Positions 44,490 through 55,499 of a stretch of 64,000 nucleotides of DNA are shown here, one piece after another (position 1 is the stretch's first letter; the number at the start of each line of letters is the position of its first letter). A program made the position numbers and the translations under genes. The notes below the pieces were generated by a model. The model was not told where the DNA came from. It ran no database searches and saw only the letters and a list, made by a program, of their open reading frames with translations. This DNA is from Acanthosepion pharaonis (taxonomy: Eukaryota > Mollusca > Cephalopoda > Sepiida > Sepiidae). The stretch lies in NCBI GenBank assembly GCA_903632075.3, contig CAHIKZ030001780.1, positions 1,032,501-1,096,500 on the forward strand. The letters run 5' to 3'.

Positions 44490-47400
44490 CTCGATATGAT
44501 TGTCTCATCCCCTTTCAAAAAAGGCTGTCGAATGCAAGCGTTTTCTATCAGTTCTAATCTTCATCTTAAGCTGATGCTCAAAGAATCGGATCAGGTCCTG
44601 ATGAAAAAGACGATCGCCTCGCAAGACTTCTTCCAGTTGCGTCGTCCAAATCACCATTCAGCAGCATTAGAAACACCATTCGTTTCACCCCAGAATACGG
44701 GGGCGACACATTGTCACACGCGTATGCACGATCAATGAGCACGAGCTTTTCGTGAGCGGGACGAGCCGTCATCTCGCCGACATGGTCCCGGGGCGGACCC
44801 GGCGACAATGGTAGAAGGCGTGCGAAGCCGTTTTTTCCAGGCCAAGGTCACATCGTTCACAGTCTGGCAAATCCGCCAAGTCCCATATGAAGGCCATGTC
44901 AATGAGAGGCAGCCTATTCCGAGCCAGTCGCCAGGTAAGCGAAAACTCAGAGTTACTGAGATAATCCGCCGCTGGAGCCCAAGACCAGAAGGAGCGAAAC
45001 TCCTCCTCCGACAAGTCGAGCCGCTCACGTAGAGGATCATTCGCGGCCCCCTCCACTAGATAACGATAGAAGACCCTCCTAGGCTGAGAAAGGTCACTGG
45101 ACCGAGGAATGATCTTCAAGGCGTATAGACACTCGGGAAGGAAACTCGATAGAACCCGCGGCTTACGACGGCGCCCAGCCCACGAGATAGGGGGGATTGG
45201 ATGGTAAGGCAAGGGAAGGCGTCCCTTACAATCCCCGCCATAATCGAATCTCCTGTCAACGCGCGGCGTAGGAAAGCCAACCTCGAGGCGAGCTTGTGAC
45301 TCGCCAAGTGTGGCATTCCCACACCCCCCATGACACGGACGTTGTGCACAGACTTCTCTGTCGACCTGATGCTTGCGTCCCCTCCACAAAATGGAGGATA
45401 GCGAGCGCTCGAGCGGCTTCTTATGATCATTACAGAGAGGAAGTACGGCCAAGCGATAAAGGACAAGAGGAAAGACGTAAGTGGCACACGCCTCCCTCCT
45501 GCCCTTCACGGACAACCTCCGTCGACGCCAAGTCTCACCGGCTGCGTCGACTTTTGCCCGTACTTCTAACTTTTTCTCCAGCCGGAGGTCGGGTCCAAAC
45601 CACACTCCAAGAATGCGCACAGGACCGTCCGTCCAACCAAAAGGCCCCGGAAGATCGACCCCCTTCCAGGCACCTAACCGCAAGCCGGAAGACTTGTCGC
45701 GGTTAATCTTGGCCCCTGTCACCTTTTCGTAACGATAAATCGCCTTCAGTACCAGCTCAATGTCGCTGCGGCACGACACGAAAGTGTAGATACGTCATCG
45801 GCGTACGCGGAACCCCTGGCACGAGGACAGCGATTCCACGTAGGGCCGGACTGCACGCCCTGTCCCTTAGCCGGCGAAGGAGAGGCTCCAACGTCAAAGC
45901 GTAAAGTAGGGGCGACCGAGACAGCCAAAAGCGCCCGACAGCTTCCCGTTCACCTGTACCACAGCACTGGGGGAGCGATACAGCAGGCTAATCCAGCGGC
46001 AGAAGTCGGGTTCGAATCCGGCGGCCTGCAGGACAGCAGCAAGGTAGCGATGGTCAACCCTATCAAATGCCTTGGACTGATCTAAATTGATCAGCGCGGT
46101 TTGCTCGTCGCCTTTTACACCCTCTATGATCGTGCGGATCAGATGCAGGTTGCTCTGAATTGTTCGGCCCCTCACAGCGCAAGTCTGCTCAGGACCCAAC
46201 AGAGACTCGGCAACTGACTGCAAACGCTCCTGCAGGATCTTGGCCAAAATCTTTAACTCTGTGTTTAGCAGAGTTATGGGCCTATAGTCATCTAAATCCC
46301 GCCCAACACCCTTGCCCTTTTTCAACAGCGTGATCACACCCCTGGTGAACCGGTCGGGGACGGACCCCTGCCGGAACCAGTTGTTGAACACAACAGTCAA
46401 AATCGGGACAAAGATGTGCGACAGCCTCAAGTACAATTCATAGGGCAAACCATCCAGACCGGGCGACTTGCCTCTGCCGACCTTCTTCAATGCCGCGTAG
46501 ACTTCGCCCTCCGTGATCTCTCCCTCGCAGCTAGCCGCTTCAGTCGGCGAAAGCCGAGGAAAGTAAGGCAAATAACTACAAAACTTGTTGTCCGGAGACC
46601 AGGCTCCTTGGTAAACCGGCTCTCGAAACGCCTTGCACATGTCGTCAGTGGCCCGAGGAGTATGCCTCTCCGGGGCTTTGACTTCACGAATGTAACGACC
46701 GGAACCCGAGGGATCTCTTCCTTGTGCAATTCTGCGCCCATGTTCACAGCTTCGGAAGCCATCTTGCTTAACCTATGTCTAATTACCTGGCCCATGTAGC
46801 GCTCGCTAGTCAAACGCTCCAGGGCCTCCTTAGCTAAGGCTATCTCTAGGGGATCCCCCAGCCACCGCCCGGGAAAAACTATCCTTAAGAGCCTTCACCT
46901 TGTTAGCTTTATATAGGGCGAGCCGTTTGCTAAACTCGGTGGTGAAGAACCTAATCCTACACTTAAGTCTCTCCCACCATCTATTCCCGATAACCGCCCC
47001 CACTAGCTCCCGCTGCACTAAGCTAGTTAGCTGCTCCTGGAAGTCCCGCCTGTCCAGTAAAGACAGATTGAACTTCCAGTAACCAGCCATTCTAGGCCTA
47101 CAATCTAACTCCACCCGGGCACAAACAATTTTGTGTTCCGAATAGCCTAACCAGTGGAACGTGGGACAATCTAGCAAGTCTACGTCGGCTCCCCTAACTA
47201 AAATTCTATCCAGGTAGCTAACCACCTGGGTAGACGGTAAACTAAGGGCCCACGTCCACATTTCCTCCCCTGGGGTGATCGACCCGGTATCTATCGACGA
47301 GACCAAATTCGTCGATCAGATCCACCAAGCTACGATCGCCCCTTCCCGCTAGCTCCCCGCCCCCTATCTAACTTGGGGCCCAGGATGGCATTCCAGTCCC

Positions 47401-47802
47401 CCATTAAGACTAGGCGCTTTGAATCCACCAGGAATGGCCCCAGCCGCCGAAAACACGAGACCCTCTCCTCTCGGTCGTTGGGCGCATAAACTGCAGCGAC
47501 TCGGAACGAACCAGGGCAATATAGGCCATGATCAACCGGCCATCGGCATCGACATGAACAGTCACCTTCGCATTTGGGGTACGGCTAACCAGCAAAGAAA
47601 CTCCTCTGGCATGTCGGTCCCCATATGCTGAATAAACAACAAAGTCGCTAGACAGCACAAACGCATCGACGCTGCAAAGAAAGTGGGTCTCTTGGATCGC
47701 GGTGTCATCCATCCCGAAAGACAAGAGGTCACGGAGCAGGCGGGCAGCCTTACCCCAATACCTCAAGCCCTTCGCATTCAGAATGGCTATATTGATTGAC
47801 AT
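44490..47802 (-). pseudogene. Tx1-like ORF2: endonuclease and reverse transcriptase
   Basis: ORF2 nicks target DNA and reverse-transcribes element RNA there. From ATG 47802 (SINIAILNAKGLRYWGKAAR): apurinic endonuclease with AIQETHFL, VYAPNDREE (after a frameshift near 47505), MGDWNAILGPKLDRG (47405-47360), then after another shift SYLDRILVRGADV (about 47215) and YSEHKIV. RT: GKSPGLDGLPYELYL (about 46470), LDDYRPITLLNTELKILAKI (46290), INLDQSKAFDRVDHRYL (46095-46045), YADDV (about 45800). Between VNGKLSGAF and PLLYALTLEPLL (about 45935-45900) the RQGCPLSP block found in this family is absent. The C-terminal part (45779-44769) ends with CERCDLGLEKTASHAFYHC, a Cys/His motif typical of L1/Tx1 ORF2, and continues in another frame with HEKLVLIDRAYACDN and LIRFFEHQLKMKIRTDRKR to about 44505. 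Frame changes near 47505, 47270, 46870, 46680, 45915, 45840, 45330 and 44790. Confidence 0.95.
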
Positions 47803-47838
47803 CTTTTAAATCTGTAAAAGACAAAAATAACAATTCAC

Positions 47839-49682
47839 CTATTCACATACGGGCCGGAAATCTGCGGCGGAAAGGTCCCCGACGAATTGTCCTAGGCTTC
47901 CTGTGCCCAACTCCGTCGTCATTCGACCATCTAGGAAAATGCCGCCAACGTCAGTAGGGTATGTTAGTTTTACAGCCCTATATAAGGAAGAATTGAGCAA
48001 AACAGGGACCCTCCCAGCACAAAAATGTCTGAGTTTCTTTAAATTTGCATTGTCCAGTTCTAACATCCTTATGTTTGGGTAGGCTTCCTTCGCCTCAAAT
48101 AAGTGGCTCCAAATTTTTAGGTATCCCCCCCGTGTCCCTTACGCAGGTGATCACTCCCGGGGCACGTGGAAAATTTCGGGGTCCTCAACTGACTTGCCTT
48201 CTACTGTATTCATCTTGAATAAAAGCCCTACGAGGGCCTTCTTTTGTTTGGACAGGCCCTTATTGAGTTCTTCTTTGTCCACTTTACATATTGATTCTGG
48301 GCCTCGGAACAGTTTCTTTTTCTTTTTCTCTCTTGAGGGGTGGAGAGGGGAAGCGGTGGAGGGGGGGGTGTAGATAATGAACTGAGGGAAGAGGTAGAGG
48401 AAGATGGGGACGGAATACGGGAAGGAGAAACAGAGAAGCTCCTGGCTTTTGGCGAGACAATTTCTTTGGCTCTTTTGGCGAAGCAGGAACGGAGAGAGAC
48501 CTGGTTTTGTCCATGACCCTCTCCGCTCTACCACGGCCAGAGTGCTTTTGCAATGGCTCGTCTTCATCTTCTTCCTCTCTGCTCCTTTTTAAAGATGCTG
48601 TCCGAGGTGGAGTCATTTTGTCCACCTCCATTGGTGTGTCAATTTGCTGTTTTTTCTTTTTGTTGTTTTTGTTGTTGTTTTTTGCTGTTGTCGTTTTGGT
48701 GCTGTTGTTTTTGGTTTTGGCTGATTTTTTTTGCTATTCTTTTTGGTTGTACCTCCTTTTGTGGCTGTTCTCCTTTTTGCTGCACCTCCTTTTTTTGTGG
48801 CTGCTTATCTGGCGACTCCTACGGTGGTGGTTGCCTCTTTGGTTGAGGTACGTTCTGTTTTGAAGGAGAGGGAACGTTTGACGATTTCCGACTCCTATTG
48901 ACCCCCTTCCACGCCTTATCAGTGTTCATTGTGGATGTTCCTCCTCCGATGGCGCTGCTGCCTATTGCTGCTGTTGTTGCTGCTGTTGTCATTGCTGGCC
49001 ATGGTGGAGACTGTGTACGTTTACCAGGGCACTCCTTCGCCATGTGCCCCGAAGCTCCACATGACCAACAGTACGGTCTCCTGCCTTCCACCATCACCAA
49101 CATCTTCTTGTCACGGCAAACCAATATATTTGGAATTTCTCCGAAACTTTTTTCGATTTACCGTAACTTGTAACTCCATGTCACCGTTAGCTATCCCGGC
49201 TTTGCTGATGAGGACCTTCACTTCATTTACTTGGCCGTATTTTGAGAAAAAACGTCCCTATCCTATCCTCGCAGATGTCCATGGACACCCCATAGATTGT
49301 CACTTTTGTCCTCCAGGTGCCCATGTACTCTGTCTGTAGTCCTAACGTTTTAGTGCTCAACACACTTCCTGCCAAGTCTTTCGCTTGCTGCTCAGTAGGT
49401 AGGAGAATATCCCATATAGCATTTATAAATAATACTTTTTCCGTGCATCTTTTTGCTGACCCCAAACGTCGTCAACGGGATCAACAGGGATATAATGCGG
49501 GTATTTACTGCTTCGAGGGCTTCCGGTATGGTGAGGAACTCATTGCCCTTAAAGGAATCCTCAATTTCTTTTTCTCTTTGAGCAACATAGTAAGTCCCGT
49601 CTTTTGTTTTCGGCCTATTGTCACAGCAGGTCGTTTTAGCTGGTGAGACCGGCGGCGGTGTATTTAAAGTCTCTTCAGCCAT
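47839..49682 (-). pseudogene. Tx1-like ORF1: RNA-binding protein with zinc knuckle
   Basis: ORF1 of L1/Tx1 LINEs coats element RNA. The start ATG 49682 gives MAEETLNTPPPVSPAKTTCC and a segment up to about 49470. After a frameshift, RCTEKVLFINAIWDILLPTE and LGLQTEYMGTWRTKVTIYGV (49465-49223) look like an RNA-binding fold. After another shift near 49230 comes CWSCGASGHMAKEC (CX2CX4HX4C zinc knuckle, about 49065-49020), a Thr/Ala/Ser-rich then Lys/Gln-rich low-complexity linker (48850-48600), the acidic SREEEDEDEP (48590), and after more shifts KVDKEELNKGLSKQKKALVG. The last piece (48066-47839) reads NANLKKLRHFCAGRVPVLLN and YPTDVGGIFLDGR. At least five frame breaks, some in homopolymers (for example C-run at 48125). 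Only the knuckle and its place upstream of ORF2 are diagnostic. Confidence 0.85.
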
Positions 49683-49760
49683 GGCGGTCTGAAACCACCA
49701 AGGCCAACCGAATAAAGGCTTGCCTAGTTTGTTTTTTCTTTAAATTATTTCACAATATAA

Positions 49761-50950
49761 TGAAAATCAAATAGAAAAAATAAAAACAAAACAAAGTCGA
49801 AAACAAATAAACACGTTAAAAATTCAATAAATAAACACGAAAATAAATACGACGGTCGTCTTCGAGTATAGAAAAAAAGGTTAACAGGAAAAGAAACTCA
49901 AGCTGGAAAACAAGAAAAAGGTTAGCTTTGGATATTTTTATAAAAAAAGGGAGCTTAAAAAGTTCGTCTTTCTGTTTCTCAAAAAAGCAATTATATGGGA
50001 CAAATGGGCTAAATTTAAAAAAGTAAAAATTTTGAGTAAAAAAGTGAACAAAATGGCCGAAAAATAAACGACAAATTGAATGTTCTACGTCTTCTGATTG
50101 GTTAACCTTCTATTGGTGGACTATAAAGGATTGTTAAGTCATTTTGACTGGCTCAATTAACTAATCTTAAAATATACAAAAAATGGCAACCAAAACAACC
50201 AAAACGAAAAAAAAAAAAAGTTGAAAACCAAAGAAAAGCAAAGCATATAAAGAAGGAAGGCTTAGAAAAAAAAAAATATAAAACAAAGGAAAATAAATAC
50301 TGTTATAAAATACAAAAAATGAAAAGAAACGAAAAAAAAAAAAAAAATCCACAAATAAATAAAAGAAAAGGAAGAAACTGAGAAATTTAAAAAAAAAAAA
50401 TTTAAAAGAAAATAAATAAAAAAAAAACAGTTCACTTTAAAACTAGTTCAACGCTCAAGCTGCAAAAGAAAAACAAGTAAAATATTTTTCAACAGCGTTT
50501 TCATTTTTTTTCCATTTTTTTTTCACTATTCTGTCAAATTCATCCCATGCTAATTCTAGGGGTGAATTCAAACTTTTTAACTTTATTGTATGACAAAGAT
50601 GTTGCTTATTTCTTTCATTTCCAGTTTTAGAATCAATAAACCAAGAAAAAAAAATCCGACTTCGTCCATTTTTTGGACGCTATACCATGTCCTCAAGGAT
50701 TTCCTTGGGTGTCATACTTTTCTTTTGCAGATACATTATGACTGATCGAGCTTCTGTTTTGTCCAGTTTTAGATTTTTTTTCGCCCACCTCTGTATGGGC
50801 CTCACCTGTACAGAAATTAAGACAGAAATCTAAATTAGTTTTTTTCTAGTTTTATAAAAAGTTTTTGTATATTGCTACAATAAAAATGTTCAGCTATGGC
50901 TCTTCTTTCTGAGTGAGTCTTAAAACCTTTTTGAACGACCCTCGTATGAG
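49761..50950. other. A-rich DNA upstream of the Tx1-like element
   Basis: Strongly A-rich on the plus strand (many A-runs at 50200-50450). May include the 5' UTR of the Tx1-like element, but nothing specific supports that. Other short frames are low-complexity. Confidence 0.4.
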
Positions 50951-50954
50951 ATGA

Positions 50955-51045
50955 TACAGTCAATCGTAAGTTTTTAAAAATCAAATTTGACTGGAAAGCA
51001 AGAAGCCCGAAAAGAATCCCACAAGTGAGGTGTGCGAGAATACAA
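50955..51045 (-). mobile_element. Jockey/CR1-like LINE fragment
   Basis: Minus strand: LWDSFRASCFPVKFDF, the last part of ORF2. Opposite in orientation to the next copy 200 bases away. Confidence 0.75.
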
Positions 51046-51239
51046 TTAAAAGTTAATTAAAACTAAACGGTTCTGATGCCATGTAACCCACCTTGAGCCA
51101 ATCCATGCCCCAGTCTCCTGTTCAGGCACATTTGCGTATATTCAACACCCACAATACCCATTTGGGATTTATACTGACCTTACAGCTTCTGGTAGATAGC
51201 GCATAATCTGACGTGATCAACAGTTTGAAAAAGACTTAA

Positions 51240-51550
51240 ATCCTTAGTCACGATGACTTTATGAATTTAAACGCAGTATTAGATTGGCGGCAAGGTCTCA
51301 TAATTTTACAGGTGAAATAGTTAGAAGGAACCGTAAGTTCTATACTAACAGTTTCTTCTTTTGTGCTTCTCGCTTGTGGGACTCTCTTCCAGCTTCTCGC
51401 TTCCCAGTCAACTTTGATCTTCAAAATTTTAAATGAAATCCCAATCGTATTTTCTGTCTTTTTAATTCTCGTTCTTTTAATAGTATTTTTAATATTCTTT
51501 AACACTTAGTAACCACCTTGCGTCTTAGTAGCTCTATTGTCTTACTTGTC
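51240..51550 (+). pseudogene. Jockey/CR1-like LINE ORF2 C-terminus and 3' UTR
   Basis: Plus strand: LYEFKRSIRLAARSHNFTGE, RRNRKFYTNSFFFCASRLWD, SLPASRFPVNFDLQNFK. The 3' UTR includes CTTAGTAGCTCTATTGTCTTAC (51524) but lacks the terminal GGTGAAATGATT. Confidence 0.88.
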
Positions 51551-52135
51551 TTAAGTACCATCATAAAATATACAAACACAACTCCGCACATGTTAGTCTG
51601 GGTGATGTACTTAAGATTTTCTTTTCTTTTCAAAAAGTTTTTATTTAAATAACACAAATGCCTGATATCGATTCGAAATTCTTGTTATTCCTGCTGACCA
51701 AAATGTCAAACTCTGAAATGGTTTCTATCACTTGAAGTTGGTTTATAATCAACAGCTACAATTGATACTACTATAATGACTATAATGACTAACATAGCGG
51801 ACGATTTGGTCGGTGAATGGAGCAGGACATGCGCCCTGTATTAATTTACTTCGCAGTCAAGCGATGATAATGTTAACGCTATATGAGCAAAGAGAAAATC
51901 AATGATTGCTCCTTCGTAACAGATATGACTTAAGGAGAAAAGGTGGTTGGTGCATTTGTCCTCTGGAGTTAGCTTTATAACTCTGGGCTAGATAATTTTT
52001 TATATAAAACATTCGCGTTCATGCCTTCTGAAAACTTTTTTCAGTTTGTTCATGCTTGATATTTTGTCCAAAATCTGTTAAAAAAATCGGTGATATGTAT
52101 AAAAAGATTAGCTCCGAATTTTTCTATTTGTTGTA
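51551..52135. other. AT-rich DNA, nothing recognised
   Basis: No supportable feature; CTATAATGACTATAATGAC is a short duplication at 51770-51790. Confidence 0.4.
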
Positions 52136-52139
52136 TCCT

Positions 52140-52770
52140 TTCAGGACGTGGACGATTATGGCTCTTCACAATTTCCTATGATTTGTAAGTCTTAATGGGA
52201 TTTGTCTTTTTTGTTATCCTTCCTAATCCTTGTTCTGCCAACCATTTACACAGGCTCGTTAGGAAGATTATACTCTGTCGCTCTTTCCTTCAATATGCCC
52301 TGTGAGTATCCAATTCTCCAAGCCAGCTTTCCTTATTACATGTCCTATATATTTTAATTATCTCTTTCTGATTCTACGTATATATTTTTATTTAAATTTC
52401 CTTTAAACCTTCCTTGTTACACAAATGCTAAACCATGACATTCTCAGCATCCTTCTGTATAACATTTCTGTTGCTTCAAACCTCTTTTTCATATGTGAGG
52501 ACATTGTCCAGCATTCACTGCCATATTAGAGAAGAGATATTGTATAACAGTTAAGTCCTCTTTGTTTCTAAAAAATCTCCAGTTTCTAATACTTTACTTA
52601 GCTTTTGGAAGGCATCTTTCGCTATTCCAGTGCGCCTTCGGATTTCGGTGCCCCATTTTCCGTCCACTGTTAAAACACTTCCCCGGTATTTAATTTGATT
52701 GATTCTGATGTTTCCATTTCGTTGTACGCATCTTGGGGTTGTTGATTTTACTGACAATCATAGACTCTGT
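52140..52770 (-). pseudogene. RTE-like LINE ORF2 C-terminal region
   Basis: Minus-strand frame 52757-52551 reads INQIKYRGSVLTVDGKWGTE and IRRRTGIAKDAFQKLSKVLE, the thumb region of an RTE-type RT (usual KYLGSVLT). The following decayed part runs to the terminal peptide near 52145-52175. Several stops and frameshifts. Shares the IAKDAFQKLS motif with the copy at 58.0-58.5 kb. Confidence 0.87.
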
Positions 52771-53140
52771 CTTCTTACAATTTTTAGTCCTTTTTTTCTC
52801 CTTTTCTTTTCTATGTTATGAAGGAATTCCTGTAATTTCTTTTCTGTGTATTCTGTTAACACTGAAAATATATTATTACAAATATTTAAAGACATACAGA
52901 ATAGATTATTAATGAATGTGCAATCGATCCCATTTGACACCTTTGATATATTTCTTTCTTTTAGATCAGAGACACATGACCCTCACTCGTTTGATTTTTA
53001 AGGGAGTTAGTTCGAGAATGAGTTATTAACAGTGATTTTTTTCTAGTGTTTTTGTGAGTATGAGTGTGTGCATGAGTTAATACATTCGATGCATATATAG
53101 TATGCATATAAAAAATATTTGTGTAAATGTATGTATGTAG
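52771..53140. other. AT-rich DNA, nothing recognised
   Basis: May hold decayed upstream LINE sequence up to about 52960; not readable. Confidence 0.35.
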
Positions 53141-53352
53141 CAGGGACGTGTCGTCTAGGTGGGCAAGGTAGGCAGTGTCTACCCTGAATAAAATAGATCA
53201 GCAGCTACATTTTTCTTTTGTGGCACAATATGCACCTGATCCAACAAAATTATGAATGTTACTAAAATTCAATATATTTGATTTTTTGCAGATTTACTGT
53301 ATAAAAAGTCACAAGATGCCCGTCCTGAGTAATTCCTGACGACACGTGTATG
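53141..53352. mobile_element. hAT-like MITE candidate
   Basis: Left end CAGGGACGTGTCGTCTAGG (53141-53159) is an imperfect inverted repeat of the right end CCTGACGACACGTGTATG (53335-53352). CAGGG ends fit hAT elements. The 8 bases outside (GTATGTAG left, GTCTGTAC right) match at 6 of 8, as an aged 8-bp target-site duplication would. Internal sequence (GGGCAAGGTAGGCAGTGTC) has no coding capacity. Confidence 0.65.
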
Positions 53353-54257
53353 GTCTGTACATGTGTAATTACGTCACTATTGTATATAATATGTATTTAT
53401 ATTAGTAACACAATATTTTTATAAATATTGCAAAATTAAGTGATAATACGTTTGCATATATGTAGTCCTAAGTTTTTAAGGAATCTTTAGTTAATGGCCG
53501 TTTAGGTTTCCTCCACATGAATAGCAGTTCATTTTTTGAATAATAAGAATTATATGTCATGGGTGGGGGATAATCAGAGTTTTAGAGATGCTTAGGTGAG
53601 ACATGACCAAAGACAACAATGAGTGAAATATAACTGATAAAATAAATTTAGTTTTCATAAACCTTACTAAGAGCTACAAATTATAGGAAACTGGGGAGAG
53701 CTATTATCGCATACGTCCTGAACACGGCACAAAGAATAAGTACAGTCTTCACATCAGTAGTAAATGTCTTCCAGTGTCTCATCCAAGTGTTCCTATAAAT
53801 ATGGGAACCACTGATATCTTTATATTCCGCAATTTCTCCATTTATCAAAGTCAAATATTTTCTCAGTTTTTATCCTTTTTTTTTTTTTTTTTTTTTTTTT
53901 TGTTTGTTCAATGACGAAATCCTATCCACTGGCATGAAATGAATGAACCGTTTGAATTTTGAAGGATCAGAAACTGTAAAGCTCAAAAGCTGTTTCAGAA
54001 AATAACATTTTTCTGAATCGTACAAATGTACAATTATTTTGCATTGTTAAATCCTAGTTGCATAAATCATTACAAGGGAATCGCCGTTCCTCACCATTCA
54101 TGTCTATTTTTGTACTCATTTTGGTATGGCATCATATTTATTCAGACAGTCTCTTTGCCTTTTCTTAATTGTATCAAATTTTTCACTGGTTGGAGTCATT
54201 TACCTCTGTTGAGTTTGTCTGTACTGCATAGTCACCAGTAAGCAATAAAGAAATTAT
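53353..54257. other. AT-rich DNA; T-run at 53878-53900
   Basis: Nothing recognised; the 71-codon plus frame (54026-54241) has no motif. Confidence 0.4.

Positions 54258-54350
<93 letters not shown>
54258..54350. repeat. (TA)n/(TG)n microsatellite
   Basis: About 56 bases of TA followed by about 36 of TG. Confidence 0.98.
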
Positions 54351-54351
<1 letters not shown>

Positions 54352-54417
54352 CAAAATATAGCTTTACAGTATCGGAAAAAAGTGTTCAGTATCACAGATA
54401 AAGATTATGTACATATA

Positions 54418-54519
54418 AATGTGAAGCCTGAGGTCAACACCAAGCGGCGACAGTCTGCTTCATGCTTCAACACAACCTTCTTTTGTCGCCGCTTGGTAAT
54501 GATCTCAGTGTTCACATTT
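54418..54519. repeat. Palindromic repeat family P, full palindrome
   Basis: Left arm 54418-54453 (AAATGTGAAGCCTGAGGTCA to GCGGCGACAG) and right arm 54481-54519 (TTTTGTCGCCGCTTGG to GTTCACATTT) are complementary with several mismatches; AAGCGGCGACA is perfectly paired. The 27-base loop TCTGCTTCATGCTTCAACAC etc. is conserved in the half copies at 21.3 and 25.3 kb. Confidence 0.88.
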
Positions 54520-54569
54520 TTATATTTTTATATACACATATGATGGACTCTCTCGTTGATTTCAATGTA

Positions 54570-55150
54570 CAAGTTTATTCAGTTCTTATGTTTGTGTCGT
54601 ATGTGGAACTTCAATCCCGCTAGTGACCTGCATACAAGTCCACATATTGTGCAACAGCGAGGATCTCGGGACATTGGAATAGGAATATTTGAAGATGCTT
54701 TTCGCCGTTGTCGTTCGTCTCTTAGCCCGTCAATACCACTTATTTCAAAATTTCTGATACAACTCTGGCACAAATATCTCCAATTATTTCTATACAGAGT
54801 AATGTTCTCGAAGTTAGTATGAGGCACATTGACAGCTGAGAGGTTTAGCTTGCCTTTATACGGCTGACAAGCACTTCTTTGTCCACTGTCAAGCTGGCTA
54901 TACATGAAGAACTTAGGTATTCTGCCGTCACTCATTGTTATATCATGACCAGCCCAGCGAAGATGTAACTGCATCGAAAAAGTCTCAATTCCACTAACGT
55001 TGCATTTCGTGATAAAATCAGCATCGTCAAAAGTATAGCCACAGATCGCGCGGAGACAACTTTTGTGGAAGACAACCAGCTGATTGAAATGCGCCCTATG
55101 ATTCTGAGCCATGCTGGCAGAACGGCTGCTCTATAAGCGCCTAATTTAGT
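54570..55150 (-). pseudogene. LINE ORF2 C-terminus with C2H2 zinc finger, open 177-codon frame
   Basis: An uninterrupted minus-strand frame (55112-54579) reads HKSCLRAICGYTFDDADFI, CNVSGIETFSMQLHLRWAGH, GRIPKFFMYSQLDSGQRSA and ends CCTICGLVCRSLAGLKFHIRHKH, a C2H2 finger. The order (core R-CLR, then LRWAGH, RIPK, and a terminal finger) is the usual C-terminus of a LINE group common in marine invertebrates; the finger may bind target DNA or RNA. Upstream, TKLGAYRAAVLPA (about 55150-55110) belongs to the same ORF in a shifted frame, after which a TA tract cuts it off. Being open over 177 codons, it is younger or luckier than the neighbours. It is not a host gene by this similarity. Confidence 0.88.
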
Positions 55151-55174
55151 GTCCAATTTGGTATCTCTCTCATT

Positions 55175-55177
<3 letters not shown>

Positions 55178-55227
<50 letters not shown>
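55178..55227. repeat. (TA)n microsatellite
   Basis: About 50 bases of TA at the truncation point of the LINE. Confidence 0.98.
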
Positions 55228-55231
<4 letters not shown>

Positions 55232-55499
55232 GAGGCAAAAATTGGATGCACCCATAGAAAGTCGATTTTTGTATTTTTACCAAAACAAGTGAATAATAGA
55301 ATTCGTTTATAAATACTGGCTATTAATACAGGTGTAAGTATGTACATTATACAAGTAAAAAAAAATGATTTAGTAACAATAATGATGTTAAGCATACTTT
55401 CTTAAAAAATAAACGTTATCTAGAGAGGAAGCGTGAATTGAAAACCTTTGGGCGATAATGGACAAGCGTGCCCGTAATAGAAAAGTTAGCACATAACTG

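Larger units (their letters stand above)
44047..49760 (-). mobile_element. Tx1-clade (L1-like) non-LTR retrotransposon, nearly full length, inactive
   Basis: A 5.7-kb minus-strand element with the two-ORF structure of L1/Tx1 LINEs: ORF1 (zinc knuckle) near 49682-47839 and ORF2 (endonuclease plus RT) near 47802-44490. The block is visibly GC-richer than the AT-rich flanks, so its borders can be guessed from composition. The 5' side runs into an A/T-rich stretch after 49700 and the 3' side ends near 44047-44110. Target-site duplications could not be located. About ten single-base indels and one motif deletion show that it is dead, but domain order is intact. Confidence 0.93.

Noticed and set aside
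44808..46799. Long plus-strand frames over the Tx1-like element (for example 45296-45706, 46416-46799)
   Set aside because: They are shadows of the GC-rich minus-strand ORF2, whose motifs are clear.
48404..49646. Plus-strand hydrophobic frames (48507-48863, 48929-49339) resembling membrane proteins
   Set aside because: They are the antisense of the low-complexity Lys/Gln and Thr/Ala linkers and zinc knuckle of ORF1.
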